A DNA stretch of 64,000 bases from Nissolia schottii (lineage: Eukaryota; Streptophyta; Magnoliopsida; Fabales; Fabaceae): assembly GCA_003254905.1 (NCBI GenBank), contig QANU01108907.1, positions 397,631 through 461,630 of the forward strand. Direction: 5' to 3'. Shown here piece after piece: positions 36,801 through 49,900 of the stretch; position 1 is the first letter of the stretch, and each line of letters begins with the position of its first letter. The notes under the pieces were generated by a model. The model had not been told where the DNA came from. It saw only the letters and a list, made by a program, of their open reading frames with translations, and searched no databases. The translations under genes and the position numbers were made by a program.

Positions 36801-39800
36801 AATGGGCCTTTGAGGTCCAGTCCATAACATATGGTGAAATAGATTCAGTGTTTTGCCCATCGAAAAGGTTATTCTTTTCTATATTTGTTTTTCTCTTATT
36901 TTGTTATATCTACATTAGAATAAACAACAATGTTCTACCTAAATTATAATTCAGTCAATTAGTTTTGCTTTCTTTTGGTTTGAAAATACATTCTTTCATT
37001 CAATTTCATCAATAACAAAAATAAGTAACTAATCATACAATTCAATGTTATGTTTAATTTGTAAAATGTATCTAGTCGTGTCAAACATAAAATTGGTAGA
37101 TATACATATTTTAGCCACACTGGTATTTTACATATAAAAAACCCTTATTACTGTAGATAGAATTTGTTTTGTCGATATCATTAGATTTTGGTATATTATT
37201 AAAAGAAATTAACTTTTACATGGTCGTGATCTAATATTATTTTAATGATGCGTTACTATGCATCATCATATTAGTTTTTTTTAAAGATCATTGTCATCTT
37301 ATTAGCGTGTCCCTTATAGATCTAAAATGCTATAATATTTATCTATGTGGAGGATAAAAGACGGTGGCACAAAAATTCGATATATAATCTAAGTAGTTTG
37401 AATCTTTGAGTAACTTTTATGGCGACAATAATCTTTTTGGAGGATTAATATAACGCTGCTTTATTTTTTGACGATTAAAATAACTTTTATTTTACTATTA
37501 ATGTTTGAATAGTTCAAATAGTTTAATATTTATTTACTTTAAATAATATTTTGATTAGAGTATTTTGAAATTATTGCGCATGGAGAAAGCATTTTATAAG
37601 GGTTTTGCTAATCAGAGTAAAAACGCTTGTCAATAAACGAAAAATAAAAAGGTTTTCAATTTTTTAATACATTTATTTATTAGTGGATTGAAAACTTAAC
37701 ATTCTCTCTTTTAAATGTCAGAGTCAAAAGTAAATATTTTATTAAAATATTAAGTTTTAATTAATTAATGTCTTTAGGCTAATTTTTAGCAAAAACTCTA
37801 ATTTAAAATAGTGTTATTTGGTTTGAACTTAATTATGAAACATTATGAATTGATCCATGACCAATCACATTACTACAAAAAATTTGATTAAAGGCAACAT
37901 GTTATTACTATAATAAATTTAATCTAAAACCACATTTTTTATTAACTACAACTACAAAAATACACTATAGAAAATAACATTTTTTTTAATTAACGGAACA
38001 ACACTTCACAATACTTTAGACTACTCTTAATTTGACAATAGTGTAAAATGTGATACCGTAAGTTTTTTATTTGTCTATAGGATGGAAAGCTTGAACCCAA
38101 AAAGGGTCAGCGCACCTAATTAACAAGGAACCAACCAAAACTCACGGTTAAACAAGCACTGACTCACTATGATGATGCCTCTTCAAAATATCTCAAAAAT
38201 AAATTTAGTGAAACAAAACTCAAGAAAGAAAAAAAAATACGTGACCCACAATTTATCGGATTGTTGATAAGTAAACTATAACACTTGCTAAAGTATTTGT
38301 ATTGAGAGCATTATTTGGCTTATCTCATTATTTGGCTTATCTTCTTTCCAATGAAAGTACTTTTGTGTGTTGGTGAAATTAAGGATAGTCTAAAGAATTA
38401 TAAAATATTGTATTTGGCAATAAGATATTTATTTTTTATAGTATATATAAGACATACTTTTTAAGTATAGTTAATAAAAAAATATAATCATAGATTAAAT
38501 TTTATTGTAATGACAACTGCCCTTAACACTCATTTACTTGTCCCATTAAATTATGTTCAACAACAATAACTCAACTTACTCATGGTTCACTACTCAATTT
38601 GACATGCTTGAAAAAGCGATATTAATTAAGAAATTGTTAAGAGAATTTGATTTGATCTAGGATTGAGCGTTCACCCAACAAACATCAGGTTGAAGTGTGG
38701 ATCATTGTAATTTATTTTTTCTTAATAATTACTTACGTGGTTTTTAGTTAATTATGGCCACAAAATGCAGTTCGAATGCAATCACACACCGCTGTATTGA
38801 GATGATTTTATGTGATTTTGAATCACAATACAATTGTAAAATAATGCAATTATGGCAATCATCGCAACTGTAATAGTACGAGTGCAATCACTTATTTGCC
38901 TTTTTTGAATTGCTGTAGATGGGAGTATTTTAATCTATAAATTAAGTGTTTGGATTTTGAAATCCTTGTTCAAAGAAATAAATCAGAGATGCCGACATTC
39001 AATTTGATTTTTTATTATATATATATATATATATATATATCTTGTTTTCCAAAATGCGTTTTGAAAATTTACAAAATAAGCTCCCACAAAAGAGGAAGCA
39101 CAAAACGATATAATTAATCTTGCTTCCTTTTCACCCTGAAGGTTACACAGAATAAAAGGATTGAAAATTCACACGAGAAAATATGTTGCACATTTATTAT
39201 GCCCCACTCATCTTCTTACAAAGGAAACTACATAAAGGGAGAAAAATGAGGCAAATCCGAGAATTGGATAGATAGAAACAAGTTGGATTTGTGACACAGA
39301 ATCCAATCCGTTAAATCCCACAGTCACGCCACTCATTCACAATTTCTGACACTTTCTGTCCCCATCACAATAAGCAACACTAATTTTTATTTTTCTTTTG
39401 AGAAAAACACTAATTTTTATCTTATATTAACCATAATGGAGTTTAAAATTTTAAATACATGATCTCACATAAATTATTGGACTTTCTTGTCACTTAGGTT
39501 ATTATTTGCTGACTTACAATAACCAATACTAATAACAATTCTCCGACGTATTAAATAAAGTAAAAAAGATAAATAAATACGTACATCTTCTTTTATATAT
39601 TTCTCGGGTTTTAGTTTAGCCATTCACTTTCAAACAAACGAAAGATAAAGGGGAAAAAATGGAAATTTATTTTTATACTAATACAAAATTATATAATGAA
39701 CAAAATTACTTATTCAAATATATTTAATAGTATAATGTTCTCTTTAATTGGATTACATGTGATTAGTAATACAAATGATATTATTAAAAATAATAATACT

Positions 39801-40020
39801 ATTTTAAGACGAGAACTAAACAAATATTTTAAAACATTAAATTATGTAAAAGTGAACAATTTATTTTTAAACAAGTTGTATACCTAATAATACTAAAAAA
39901 GTAAAAGTGGTTTTTGTAAAATTAAAAAAAAATTAAAGTGAAGATTTTAATTCAAACAATAAAGTGACTATTTTTATATCATTAAAATGATTAGTGTTAT
40001 CTCGACCTTTTTAATTTTTA
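33891..40020. other. Gene-poor AT-rich region
   Basis: No gene is supported in 6.1 kb. Apart from the GC-rich remnant at 36411-36840 and a (TA)n run at about 39018-39042, it is AT-rich with short frames only. Confidence 0.5.
36411..36840 (-). repeat. GC-rich transposon remnant, LTR-like
   Basis: About 430 bp stand out sharply from the AT-rich surroundings by GC content and by words such as cggccggggcaggtacctgc, tgatgcctaagtcagtaa and gggccgatcgcggg. The acctgcaa...ctctgatgcctaagtcag phrase recurs in plant LTR retrotransposon LTRs as I remember them. Read on the minus strand there is a TATA box (tatataaa, about 36574-36567). No TG/CA ends or target duplication were found by eye, and no coding domain is attached. 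Confidence 0.4.
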
Positions 40021-40522
40021 GAGTCATGTTACATGTATATTAAAAAATATATACCACACATACATTTTATATTTATATGCATAAAGTTTGTGTTTAAATG
40101 TCAGTAATATTTGTTCACTTAATTAAATATAGTTGAGAATATCATCTACAAGACTGTAAAGTTTGTGCCCTTGCAGGAATAAAGTTTGTGCATTATTACG
40201 TATAATGTTTGTGCATTTTTTTAAAACAAAGTTCAGATTGTAAAACACTCTGATAATTTCATAATGTTTGTGTATTCATACGTATAAAATTTGTGCATTA
40301 CTATTTATAATGTTTGTGCATTTTTAAATAAACTTCAGATTGTATATAACTCTAAACTAAAGATTTGTAGTGTAGTCCAAATAAAGTTTATGCATGAATG
40401 TGTATAAAATTTGTGCTTTAACGCCTATAAATTTGTGTTTTATTTTAAAAAACGATATTATATATGTATAACAATTATTAATTATCTAATTTATGAAATT
40501 AGGTTTATACACAACATTTTTG
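40021..40522. mobile_element. Mutator-like MITE, expanded copy
   Basis: The left end, gagtcatgttacatgtatat, matches the reverse complement of the right end of the element at 54072-54297, and the following 120 bp (tttgtgttt, cacttaattaa, gagaatatcatcta) align closely in inverted orientation. The right end (attaggtttatacacaacat) matches the other terminus more weakly. A target duplication taattttta / taatttttt (9 bp, one mismatch) flanks it. The interior is longer than its sibling because a block of about 100 bp, with repeated ataatgtttgtgcatt and ttcagattgta words, is repeated two to three times at 40179-40440. Confidence 0.7.
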
Positions 40523-42362
40523 TAATTTTTTTACTTTAGAGAATATTTATGGAGTAAGCCACATCATCCACCTTTTCCCGAAAAACAACCTTAAAGTTTC
40601 TCGAAATGACCGTATTACCCTCACAATTATGGTTCTCATTGGTTGCTTTCAGAAAACCCCAGGGGTGTTACGGTGGTCCAGCAGACACCAGAACCCCACC
40701 ACCGCCTTTTAAAAGACAAAGCGTGTAGTTGTTAAGTTGACAACAGTAACACTAACCCCCCACAGAACGCACGTGTAGACACGCGCTCCCATCCGAGAGT
40801 GGGATTGAGGGCGGAAATCTCGAACACCCCCTCCCCCCTTGTTCTAGCGTGGCCCCCACACCGCTTCCATACTCTCTCTCTATATTTACTGGATAGAGAT
40901 AGAAAGAGAGACACTTGTGCGTGAATGTAGTGAGAGAAGGTGCGTGAATGTAGTGAGAGAAAATAAAAAAAATGTGCATGAGGGAGTGAGTGAGGAAGAA
41001 GAAGGAGAAGGCATTGGAAGAATGAAGATTCAGAAAATGGGTTTTGGGGGTTTGATTAAAAAAAACCAAATTTTTTTTGTGTTAGAGAAAAAATAAATAT
41101 AAGTTAGAGGAAACACATTGACTTTCTGATTACCTCAGAGTCACTCTGTAAGTCAGCTCCACCATTTCTTTATTCTAATTTAAATAATTTTTTTAAGTAT
41201 ATAGTATATGTTATTATATTATTATATTTTTCTCTGTCCTTTTCTCTTCCGCAGATCACAGAGGGGGAGAGAGAGTGTGGAAGGATCTGAAGGAAAAAGT
41301 AAAAAATCAAAACTTTGCTAGCTGTGGAACCCAGCAGACCTATTTTGTATTGGACCCTTTTTTTATAACTTTGCTCACTGTCAAATTAAAAGGTATCATT
41401 TTCCTCCGTACCTGGGTTGGTTTGTATGCCATCTACCTCTTTTTATTTCTTCATCTTTCCTTTCCATTTCCTCAGTTATCTTTTTCTTTCTCACTTATAT
41501 ATCAATCACTGTGGGGGTGGAGAGAAGAGAGAATGGCGGGGGGTGGTGTCAATTGGCCCCTTTTTAGCTTAGATTTGGCTTCATGCCCTTTGAAAAGTCA
41601 TGTTTGTGTGTGAATATGACTATGAATGAGATAATACATGTGAGATAAGGTGTAATCCTTTTTTTTTTTTCCTTCTTTTTATATTATGAAAATCCTTAAT
41701 TTTATTTATTTATTTATCAAAAATGTTTTTTTTTTTTTTGGCTTAGAGTACCCTTTGGATTTTGCTACTTTCTGGGTCTCTTTCAAAATTCTCAATACTG
41801 ACAAGTAAGGCCAAGTCAAGTGTGAAATATAGGAAAACTAGAGATTTTCTCTCTTCCCTCTCCACACCCTTTATTTGTCACTGTTTTGTTTTGTGGTGGT
41901 TGTTTTTTCTTCTCTCTGTGCTGTTTGGGGTTGCAGACATGAGGAGCATGTGTGAACCTTCTTGGATCAGAAAGGAAGGGACTTTCTTGTCCTCTTACGC
42001 TTTCCATCTCTTTCTGGAATAGGCTTTCATTTTGGATAGAGAGAGGGGGGGGGGAGGTTTAAAAAGTCTTGGTGTAGGGTGTTGACAAGGAAATAACCTT
42101 TTGCCTCTGTTTACTTTTTCCTCATAAAAAAATTCAGCTCAATCTTGTTTACAGGTCAAAAAAGTTTGGAGTGTAAGGAATCAAAAAACTGAAAAGTTCA
42201 TTGGAAAAAGTGATAGGGACAAATTTAGGGAGAAAAAGAAAGAAACTGTAGAACATAAGGGTCAGAGAGTAGAGGGTATTGAGAGAGTACACGTTAACTG
42301 AGAAGAAAATTGTGGAGATTGTATAGAAAAAGGGTTCATCATTCATCTTAGGGGAAACTTTT
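40523..42362. promoter_or_regulatory. Promoter and 5' leader region of the HD-Zip IV gene
   Basis: This 1.8-kb stretch upstream of the homeodomain gene is GC-richer than the flanks around 40600-40870 and strongly CT/GA-biased at 40860-41000 and 41230-41530. It carries a direct repeat (40918-40961). Long T runs around 41660-41740 followed by more coding-like sequence suggest that a leader intron is possible, but the transcription start and any intron cannot be fixed by eye. No L1 box (TAAATGYA) was noticed. Confidence 0.4.
40918..40961. repeat. Direct tandem repeat, 21-bp units
   Basis: tgcgtgaatgtagtgagagaa occurs at 40918-40938 and again at 40941-40961, two perfect copies with a period of 23 bases, in the upstream region of the HD-Zip IV gene. 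Confidence 0.9.
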
Positions 42363-45300
42363 ATGGGGTTTGAGGGTTTGATTAGCAGCAACAGTGGGAA
42401 CAGTTACATTGGGGGTGCAAGAGCTGTTTTTGATATTCCTCAACCCATTTGCAGTTCAATGCAAAACTCATCTTCCTTCTCTATTCCAGCTGTATGTTCC
42501 ACCCCTTGTTTGGTTTGGGACTTCATTCTTTAGCATCAAGTTTTATCCTTTACTTTGTTATTGGTAATGGATTTGATTTGTGCATTTTCATGTTCATCCT
42601 TCTTGTTGTATTTTTTTGGAACTATTTTGCAGCAAAGGAAGATGGAGGGTCACGGTGATATGGGTCTGATCGGGGAAAACTTCGACACCAGTTTGATCGG
42701 GAGGATGAGAGATGACGAGTACGAAAGCCGGTCTGGAAGTGATAATTTTGATGGCCTATCTGGTGATGAGCAGGACGCTGGCAACGACCAACCGCAGAGG
42801 AAGAAGAGATACCATAGACACACTCCTCACCAAATTCAAGAGCTTGAGTCGTACGGATTTGTGAAATTTTGCAGCTTTTCTTTTTCTAAGTTGCTTATTT
42901 GTGACTGAGTTATATGGTAACCGTGGTTTTTGCTGTTGCTCTTGGTTTGTTTTTGTAGTTTCTTCAAGGAGTGTCCTCATCCCGATGAGAAGCAGCGGAT
43001 GGATCTTAGTAGGAGGCTTGGCTTGGAGAATAAGCAAGTCAAATTCTGGTTTCAGAACCGAAGAACCCAGATGAAGGTGAATTTGAAAGCAAAAAGTTCT
43101 GTTACACTTTATATGAATTTTATGGATCAAATTTAGATATTTTACTAATTGAATTGCTTTTGTTGAATCAGACCCAATTGGAACGGCACGAGAACATAAT
43201 GCTTAGACAGGAAAACGAGAAGCTTAGAGCTGAGAACAGTTTGATGAAGGAAGCCGTATCGAACCCAATATGTAACAGCTGTGGTGGGCCAGCCATTCCT
43301 TGCCAACTTTCATTCGAGGAGCACCAGATGAGAATTGAAAATGCTCGCCTAAAGGAAGAACTGAACCGCATATGTGCCTTAGCAAACAAGTTCATTGGCA
43401 AGCCAATTTCATCAATGACCGGTCCCATGGCTCTTGCAACCACTAATTCTGGTCTTGAACTTGGTATTGGAAGGAACGGGATTGGTGCTTCAAGTGCTTT
43501 TGGCACTCCCTTGCATATGGGACTTGATTTGGGAGACGGAGCCTTGGGCACTCAACCTGCTATGCCTGGGATAAAATCATCAATGGGATTTGTCGGAAAT
43601 GATGTCCAGCATGAGAGATCTATGCTTATTGATGTTGCGTTGGCTGCCATGGAAGAATTAGTTAAGATGGCTCAGGGAGATAGCCCTCTTTGGATTAAGA
43701 GCTTGGATGGTGAGAGGGAAGTGCTGAACCAAGAGGAGTATGCAAGGTTGTTTAATCCTTGTGTTGGTCCGAAACCCACTGGCTATGTAACTGAAGCTAC
43801 TAGAGAAACTGGGATAGTAATCATCAATAGTATGGCCCTTGTGGAAACTTTGATGGATGCGGTATGATTGTATGCTCAATTTCTTTGGCTTCAATGAAAT
43901 TTAACTTATTTTATTGAAAATTGTGAACATATTAATTCACAAATTAAGTCAATTCGAAAAACATGTTAATAATGTTAGATTAAATTGGCTTAAATTAAGA
44001 GTGTGAGCCTTGGCTAAATGGTAAGATTGATGCCTTGTGACTAGGAAGTCACGGGTTCAAATCTCGTAAACAGTCTCTTTGCTTGCGGGGGCAAGGCTTT
44101 GTACATCTATCTTTGCCAGTCATCACCAAGTGAGAGTCTAGTGTTGGGCCACCTCCCCCCCCCCCTCCTCCTTTTAAGTGGTTTAAATTATTAGCCAACA
44201 ATGTTTACTGATAAAACTACTAGTTTTAGTTTTTTACTACCTTCACAGTTCACAGCATTGTATTCCATATTTATCATTTTGATACTCATAAAATTTGTCA
44301 CATGGATCATAGCAATGTTCTCTTAGTAGAAAACTTTGATTTGGTGCTTATGGACTTTGACTATCATTTAGTCTTAGGATTGGATAGTATCTTGTTTTAA
44401 TGGTTTATTTCTTTGAATAGAATCGGTGGTTGGAAATGTTTCCGTCTATCATTGCTAGAGCTGTCACCCTTGATGTTATATCTAATGGCATGGGCGGAAC
44501 CAGAAATGGTGCTTTGCAAATGGTATGTTTCTCTGCTGTGTGTTTGCTTCACTTTGCCCTTAGTTGGTTGGAACTGAATAAAATTTTGCCCTTTTCAGAT
44601 GCATTCCGAGATTCAACTGCTTTCACCATTAGTCCCTATTCGTCAAGTGAGATTCCTCCGGTTCTGTAAGCAGCACACAGATGGTTTATGGGCTGTGGTT
44701 GATGTTTCTGTTGAGATCGGTTGTGATGCTGCCAATGGACAACCTTTCATGAGCTGTAGGAGGCTTCCTTCTGGTTGTGTCATTCAGGATATGCCCAATG
44801 GTTACTCCAAGGTAAGTGCTAGTCGTAATTCTTTTCGATTTCCTCTCTCATTTTTGCCCCTTTGTATGTTATTCTACCTCAAATTTTGTAGTGTTATAGA
44901 GTAAGGTTGAACTTTGCTTGGGAAATCAATTTTTTTTTTTTACTAGTTTTTAACTGGAGAAGATGCTTTCCTATCAAATTATTATAATATAATCATCTGA
45001 TTTCAAACTTCAAAGTAAGGGGTTGCTTGTTGTCTGTACTGGAAATTGTCCACTGTTACTCCTAGAGATTAGTTAATCAAGGGCTTATATGGTTCAGCAA
45101 TAGTTTAAAACTTCGTTTATGTTTCGCATCTCTTAGAAATATTTAAAAGTGCATACAAATTTGAAATCTTGGATTCATCAATCTTTGTTTATATAAACAA
45201 CACAATTGATGCTTCTATTCCTATCTCCTTGCTACGTAACATATACCATTTTTTTACTGTGTACGAGACCATAGTGATCTGGATCCAGTTCTCTTCTATA

Positions 45301-46967
45301 ATATAATGGAGACAGGTTATGTGTTAATCCGTGCCCTTTATTATAATCATACATGTTTTTATAATATTAAAAAAAAACCATAATCTGCTAACTCTGTTGA
45401 GATTCACCTCTATCCATTTGACATTTGCTTTAGTTTTTGACTTTCTTGATCCTCTACCGACTTTCTTGGTTGGGATATTAATTTATTATTAGCCTAGGGC
45501 TTATGTCAACATTCCCTATGTAGTTAATTGTGGCCTGTTTCTAATTCTACCTATAGTCAATGTCACCACTTTAGATGGGTTTTCCTTCGAAGTCCTGAAA
45601 ATAAATAAAACAAAAAAGATAAAAAAGATACATGAACCATGAATGCCTTCGATATGTATAGCAATTTCGTCTCAGGTGACTGACTAGTGTTTCTACTATA
45701 GGTTCTCATAGACTATTTACCAACTATGTTGAGAGCATATCTTAAATAGTTTCATATCTTTATTTACCAAATATGTTGCACTGTTGTAGGTTACTTGGCT
45801 AGAGCATTGGCAGTATGATGAGGGTGTTGTCCACCAGCTCTATCGCCCATTGGTTAGTTCGGGCTTTGGATTCGGTGCTCATAGATGGATTGCTTCCCTT
45901 CAGAGGCAGTGTGAATGCTTGGCAATCCTCATGTCCTCTTCCATCTCAAACGAGGATCACACAGGTATTATAATATATGCATGCCGCGTTGTTACTGTCC
46001 CATCGCATGCTAACTTTGGTAAATCATGTAAAGCTAACCATTTTGATGGACACACATTTCTTTTCCAGCCTTGAGCCAAGCTGGTCGGAGAAGCATGCTG
46101 AAGCTGGCGCAACGCATGACCAGTAACTTCTGCTCTGGGGTCTGTGCTTCATCCGCTCGCAAGTGGGACAGCCTTCACATTGGGACCTTGGGTGACGACA
46201 TGAGGGTAATGACCAGGAAGAACGTGGATGATCCAGGCGAGCCTCCCGGTATCGTGCTCAGTGCCGCAACTTCTGTCTGGGTGCCGGTGTCGCGGCAGAG
46301 GCTGTTCGACTTTCTGCGCGATGAACGGTTTAGAAGCGAGTGGGACATCTTGTCCAACGGGGGACCAATGCAGGAGATGGTCCACATTGCCAAAGGACAA
46401 GGGCATGGAAATTGCGTCTCTCTCCTTCGCGCCAATGTAAAGTAGCATTCTTGTATATTTTTCATATTGATCCTTGCATATTCGTCCCTTGATTTTATGT
46501 TGGGTGAAAATCAATAGTAAGACGCTAGGCTATGATTAAGCATAAATTTGTCATCTTTGCAGGCTGTGAATGCCAATGATAGCAGCATGCTGATTCTGCA
46601 AGAAACATGGACGGATGCCTCGTGCTCGGTGGTGGTATATGCACCGGTCGACGTTCCATCCTTGAACGTGGTAATGAGCGGCGGCGACTCTGCGTATGTC
46701 GCACTCTTGCCCTCAGGCTTTGCCATTCTTCCCGACGGCAATTCCTCCGGCTATGGCAACCCGAGCAACAACGGCTGCAACGGTACTATACACAAGGTTG
46801 GCAGCAATGGCAGTGATGACGGTGGTGGAAGCCTGCTGACGGTGGGGTTCCAAATCCTGGTGAACAGCCTCCCTACAGCCAAGCTCACGGTGGAATCGGT
46901 GGATACCGTCAACAATCTCATCTCGTGCACCATTCAGAAGATCAAAGATGCACTCAGAGTTGCATAA
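42363..46967 (+). CDS. Class IV HD-Zip homeodomain-START transcription factor, ANL2/HDG1 type
   Basis: Nine exons: 42363-42491, 42633-42850, 42959-43076, 43172-43861, 44421-44522, 44599-44811, 45790-45964, 46069-46436 and 46563-46967. All junctions are GT-AG and the frame closes at 805 residues. An acidic Ser-rich region ([18 protein letters not shown]) precedes the homeodomain at about residues 99-158 ([30 protein letters not shown]). The plant ZLZ zipper follows, with a CNSCGG loop. The START domain is at about 300-535 ([38 protein letters not shown]). The C-terminal START-adjacent domain ends [12 protein letters not shown]. The class binds L1-box DNA and controls epidermal identity, trichomes, cuticle and anthocyanin. 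The sequence near the homeodomain resembles Arabidopsis ANL2 and HDG1 more than ATML1 or HDG2, from memory. The first exon is short and its start is the only sensible ATG in frame. Confidence 0.95.
43998..44174 (+). mobile_element. tRNA-derived SINE (Au-like) in intron 4 of the HD-Zip IV gene
   Basis: The 5' part contains Pol III boxes: gagccttggctaaatgg (A box) and tcacgggttcaaatc (B box). The body has caaggctttgtacatctatc and gtgttgggccacc, as in Au-family SINEs of angiosperms. Flanking aattggcttaaatta (43983-43997) and a similar sequence at 44175-44190 look like a decayed target duplication. It lies in sense orientation. Confidence 0.78.
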
Positions 46968-49900
46968 CAACCACCACCATTCTGTTGTTCATGCAAGTAT
47001 AAACTACTCATATTCCTATGCCTTTATTTTCTTTAGTGATTTTGTGTTTCTTTGGGGTGGTGAACATGGAAACAGAAAGAGGAATTTTTATTTTATTTAT
47101 ATGTTTTTTTGGGTGTATAGGGATCCGATATTATTTAATATAATATCATTATAGAGAGTAGTGTGTGTGTGAGAGATGGAGGGTGAGAGTGAAAGGGTCG
47201 CGTAAGGAAGGTATCGAGTCAAGAACGAACCGCGAAAGAGGAACTTCGTGCTGCTTGCTGCATGCGCCAATCACGTGCGAGTTGTTTTTTGCTCATGGGT
47301 GGTTCGGGTATTGACTCGTTGACCAGCGAGTTTGTCTCACCTCTCTTTTTTACGTCTTTATTCTATTTGTCGGTTGTTTTATGTCATCCTAAAGCACTAT
47401 GCGAGTTCGAAACTGTGCAACTACTATTATGTCTTTTGGAATGAATTTAGATGTTTCTTATAATGTGTATTTTGGCTCGTGTCTATTTCTTTTAGATTTT
47501 ACGCCATGTTTAGATTTAGATTTGTCTTTTATAATATAAGACATTACACTTTTAAGCATGAGAAGATTTATTTCAGATATTTTAACATGAGATAGTCTAT
47601 TTCCGAAGATAGTTTTCTCTTGTGATATTTCTTGGTTGATTTAGGCGTGATGCAGGTTAGATTCCTAAAATCGGTTAGGTTTGCAGTGGGGCTTAGATTT
47701 TTAGAATCAAAGCTAATGATGAAATTGGTTAAATACCACACAACGATTCTCGACCTATTGAATGGTAAGTGATTGCCTTGAGTCAATCAACAAAAATGTG
47801 AACAGAGTTGGAGAAATAGTTGTAATTGGCATGATCTTATTGATACTCGAATTTGATAGTTGTAGTTGATCTTTGATGCTTGATGCTTGAATTGTATAGT
47901 ACTACAAAAGTAAGATACTTAAAAGGCTTGAAAATAAAATAAATATCATAAAGCGGTAAAGAAAGGTGGGAAAGATGCACCCAGAAAAAGGAAGAAAGAA
48001 AGGTGGTAGAGATAAAGAATAGAAAAAATAAAGTATGGAAAATGTAAAATAGAAGGTGTTTGATGTGTTGGCGGAGCCTTTTTGCACATGCGTCATTTTC
48101 TATTTATAGTCATGAGCCATGATCTCCATTTTGTAGAGGTTATCTTCTATTTTCCTTGGTGTCATTCATGCCCAACTCTTTGTCGAGTTATCCTTATATT
48201 ATTTACTTTGCAATCGCTCTTGCCACATACTATTATCTTAGACACAGCATTATTTCTTGGTTGAGGGACCGAAGTCGTGACTAAATAATAGGAACCAAAC
48301 GCTTAGCTGAATGGGCATCATTCATAATCATCTTAATTAAAATTAACATTTACTATTAGAGCTACCTCAACATTCAAATGACATGTTTTTCTTAACGTTT
48401 GCTATTAATATCAACCTGAGTCATTATAATCACCAAGTCTGAATTAATTAACATTTTTAGCAATTGCATAATTTTAGATGTTGATTCTCGGCTAAGATAA
48501 CCTTTGGGTGTAAACAGGTCGTTTAAATATTTGGGAGTTCTATATATATTTTCTTCTAAACCCTAAAGTAAAATAGGATTCTTAATCATTTCTTTTAAAA
48601 TTAGGTGAAGTGGAACAATTAAAATTTACTATAATTTAGGGAAAGTTTTACATTGATCCGTGAGAGAGTTGTGGGATATCAATTCATTCTTTAAAAGATT
48701 TGTGATATTAATTTAATTTTTAAAAGATTAATTTATATTTAATATTAATCTAAATGTTAAACTTTGTGAAGAAACCACTCATTGATGTCTAATGTATCAC
48801 ATTATGTGATAACATTTCACATTATATGACATAAATTTGTGTTGGGTAAAGTCGTGAGGAGGAGCCTACAGGTGACGAAAATTAAACTAACGACTAAGTG
48901 AAAAACTAAATATGCTGGTCAAATGCTGACATAATAAAAATTGGACTTTCAGGTAATGTTTGGAAGGGCGACAATGAAGGGAGTGACAAAGAGTAAAATA
49001 CCCAATTTTAATTAACCATGGTTTGGAAACAACTAAAGAAGAATGAGTGAAATGACTAAAGAGGGTCACTTTGTGTCTTTTTTACCATCCAAAACACTCT
49101 ATTTTGTAACCTATAAATTGAGGTGTCAAGGAGGGAATAAGTAAATTTTTTATCCCTTTACTCATTAAACATCTAAATAAGGAGATAATATGATTTGAAC
49201 CACTCTTTGCCTTGTCTTATCTTTCCCTTCTCTTCCATTGTTAGTTACTCTATTCTATTATTTTATTTTTTTAACAAAATTTTAAAAACAAGAAAGTAAA
49301 AACTATAAGTTACTTCATTGTAATTAAAATTAAAATTTAAAACAAAAAAAAGGCAGTGAGGGCTTTATGCATAATAAAATAGTCAAGCAATTGTTTCATC
49401 TTTTTAATTGGTTACAGGAGGAGGCTACGTATGACCTTGTGTGGAGGTGAGGACGGTACGCCTGAAGTGGAGACAAAGTTACCTATTGCTAGGTTATTAG
49501 GCACCTCAATTATTTCTTATTACTAATTTCCCTTCCTTAACTCTAATTATTTTTTTAATATCTTTTTAATTAAATCATAACAGTGAAATTTTGTCAAAAT
49601 TTCATTTGAGATGCCCGCTGCTAGCTTGATGCTGAATGATGAAATGCTATTACTCGGTAGTTATTGATTTAGTCTTCATGCTTATCCACTCATCGGGTAT
49701 AGAGCAGGTTATTCGAATTGATTGCACTCTCTCTTCTTATCCTCTTTTTATACGATGAATACGTTACAAAATTCATAATATTATGGAAATAATGTAAATA
49801 AGAAAAGCATGTATGCCACTGATCAATTATACGATATTTTAATTGGTTAATATATATTAGACTTATACATTGTTTAAAGATAATGCTTTAGATAATTTTT

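Noticed and set aside
41275..41613. 112-codon frame upstream of the HD-Zip IV gene
   Set aside because: Starts without ATG and lies in the T-rich leader region; hydrophobic text comes from T-rich DNA.
49420..49490. Possible gypsy chromodomain tail (EEATYDLVW)
   Set aside because: Only about ten residues resemble the motif and stops interrupt; too little to call an element.
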